Source: Gnetum montanum
Taxonomy: Eukaryota > Streptophyta > Gnetopsida > Gnetales > Gnetaceae
Reading direction: 5' to 3'
Assembly (NCBI GenBank): GCA_015680685.1
Contig: MNCI01006912.1
Location: 1,171-58,848 of the forward strand
DNA length: 57,678 nt
The notes under the pieces: generated by a model
The model's database searches: none
Seen by the model: only the letters and a program-made list of their open reading frames with translations
What the model was told of the DNA's origin: nothing
In this document: piece by piece, positions 56,980 through 57,678 of the stretch
Position numbering within the stretch: the stretch's first letter is position 1
Layout: every line of letters starts with the position of its first letter
Translations under genes and position numbers: made by a program

Positions 56980-57678
56980 CATCAATTTGATTTCATTCCT
57001 AATGCTACAATTCCAAATCAAAGGGCATACCAAACAACACCAAATTGGTAGGTTGAATTATAAACATAAGTAAAGGAGATACTTACAAATGGATTCATGA
57101 GGAAGTTAGTTTCTCCTTAAGTAGTTTTAGTAGCACTTATGGTAAGGAAGGAGAGTGACAAATGAAGGATGTGTATTAATTCAAGGGTTCCACATAGGAT
57201 AACAATGAGGTATAGGTTTTCTATCATAAGGATGGATGATATCCTTGATACTCTTACTAATGCAAATAGTTTTAGCAAAATTGATTTGAAAAATGGATAC
57301 CATTAAATTAAAATCAAGCCTAGTGATGAATAAAATATAGCTTTTAAAACATTTTATGACTGGTTTAAATGGTTTGTGATTCCATTTAAGCTTGTAAACG
57401 CTCCTACCAAATTCATGAAGTTGATACATGATAACCTCAAAGATTTGATTAGTAGGTGTTATATTATCTTTTTTGATGATATTTTGGTGTACAATTCCAA
57501 TGACGAGGATCACTTGGAATATTTTAGAAGAATTTATCTTAAATTGGAAGAGGAAAATTTAATTGTTAGCATGAAGAAGAGTCATTTCATCAAAAGGAAG
57601 ATCACATATTCAAGAAATGTGATTTCTAAATATCAAATTTTGATGGAAGTTACCAAGATAAAGGCTATTAGAGATTGG
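56980..57678 (+). pseudogene. E3 reverse transcriptase, N-terminal part
   Basis: Continues past the protease with IPNATIPNQRAYQTTP (linker to RT), EILTNGFMRKLVSP, RKESDK-RMCINSR, YRFSIIRMDDILDTLTNANSF, SKIDLKNGYH, FKTFYDWFKWFVIPFKLVNA and CYIIFFDDILVYNSND (F-F-D-D site at about 57465-57480). It ends at the window edge in MEVTKIKAIRDW. Only a handful of TAA/TAG codons break it. Confidence 0.88.

Larger units (their letters stand above)
54287..57678 (+). mobile_element. E3: Ty3/gypsy chromovirus-type element, cut by the window edge
   Basis: LTR (54287-55130), primer site, gag, protease and the first part of RT in order, running off the right edge. Gag and protease are clearly related to those of E1. 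The element has the RT that E1 lacks. It is inserted in E2. Its own 3' half, including any chromodomain, is outside the window. Confidence 0.8.

Noticed and set aside
1-57678. Host protein-coding gene with introns
   Set aside because: All credible coding signal matches retroelement domains; no exon-like series with splice signals and non-element homology was seen. Short exons cannot be excluded without transcript data.

Overview
This window looks like intergenic DNA from a large plant nuclear genome. It is AT-rich and consists almost entirely of old, nested, mostly dead LTR retrotransposons plus one LINE remnant. The element types (Athila/Tat-like Ty3/gypsy with tRNA-Asp primer sites, chromodomain Ty3/gypsy, SIRE-like Ty1/copia) are plant-specific. 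The deep nesting and heavy decay of full-length copies suit a giant slow-turnover genome such as a gymnosperm, but that is inference. I found no host gene, tRNA, rRNA, CRISPR array or bacterial feature. No coding frame is intact; the best preserved is a gag at the left edge with one internal stop.

Layout. 1-2073: left-truncated Athila/Tat-like element E0 (minus strand), the youngest and most GC-rich component, inserted in a LINE remnant (2110-3700, minus). 4679-9481: non-coding LTR element E7. 9901-40450: old Athila/Tat-like element E6, exploded by three later insertions: chromovirus E1 (10511-17336, duplication ATCTT, itself hit by a copia solo LTR at 14899-15959), a solo LTR of the E7 family (20550-21061), and the 17-kb element E5 (22190-39273, duplication CCTTC). 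42524-48793: SIRE-like copia derivative E4 (minus) that has gag but no polymerase and carries a plant-transposon-like ORF instead. 48.8-52.4 kb: mostly unrecognised. 52960-53595: copia integrase/RT scrap (minus), abutting a gypsy RT scrap (53590-54286), into which chromovirus E3 (54287 to the right edge) is inserted.

There is no cooperating gene set; the story is a sequence of insertions. E6 is oldest, E1, E5 and the E7-family solo LTR landed in it, and the copia solo LTR landed in E1. E5 contains a 3.67-kb internal tandem duplication. Its second copy holds a 196-bp assembly gap bordered by a perfect 138-bp inverted repeat that looks like a scaffolding artefact. The points most worth a second look are: palindrome-packed short U3 regions in E0 and E5; a hairpin-forming degenerate repeat in E5; the polymerase-less elements E1 and E4 with unexplained ORFs; and an AGACATCT/AGATGTCT motif array shared by copia and chromovirus LTRs. 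I do not see convincing evidence of a wholly new biological system.
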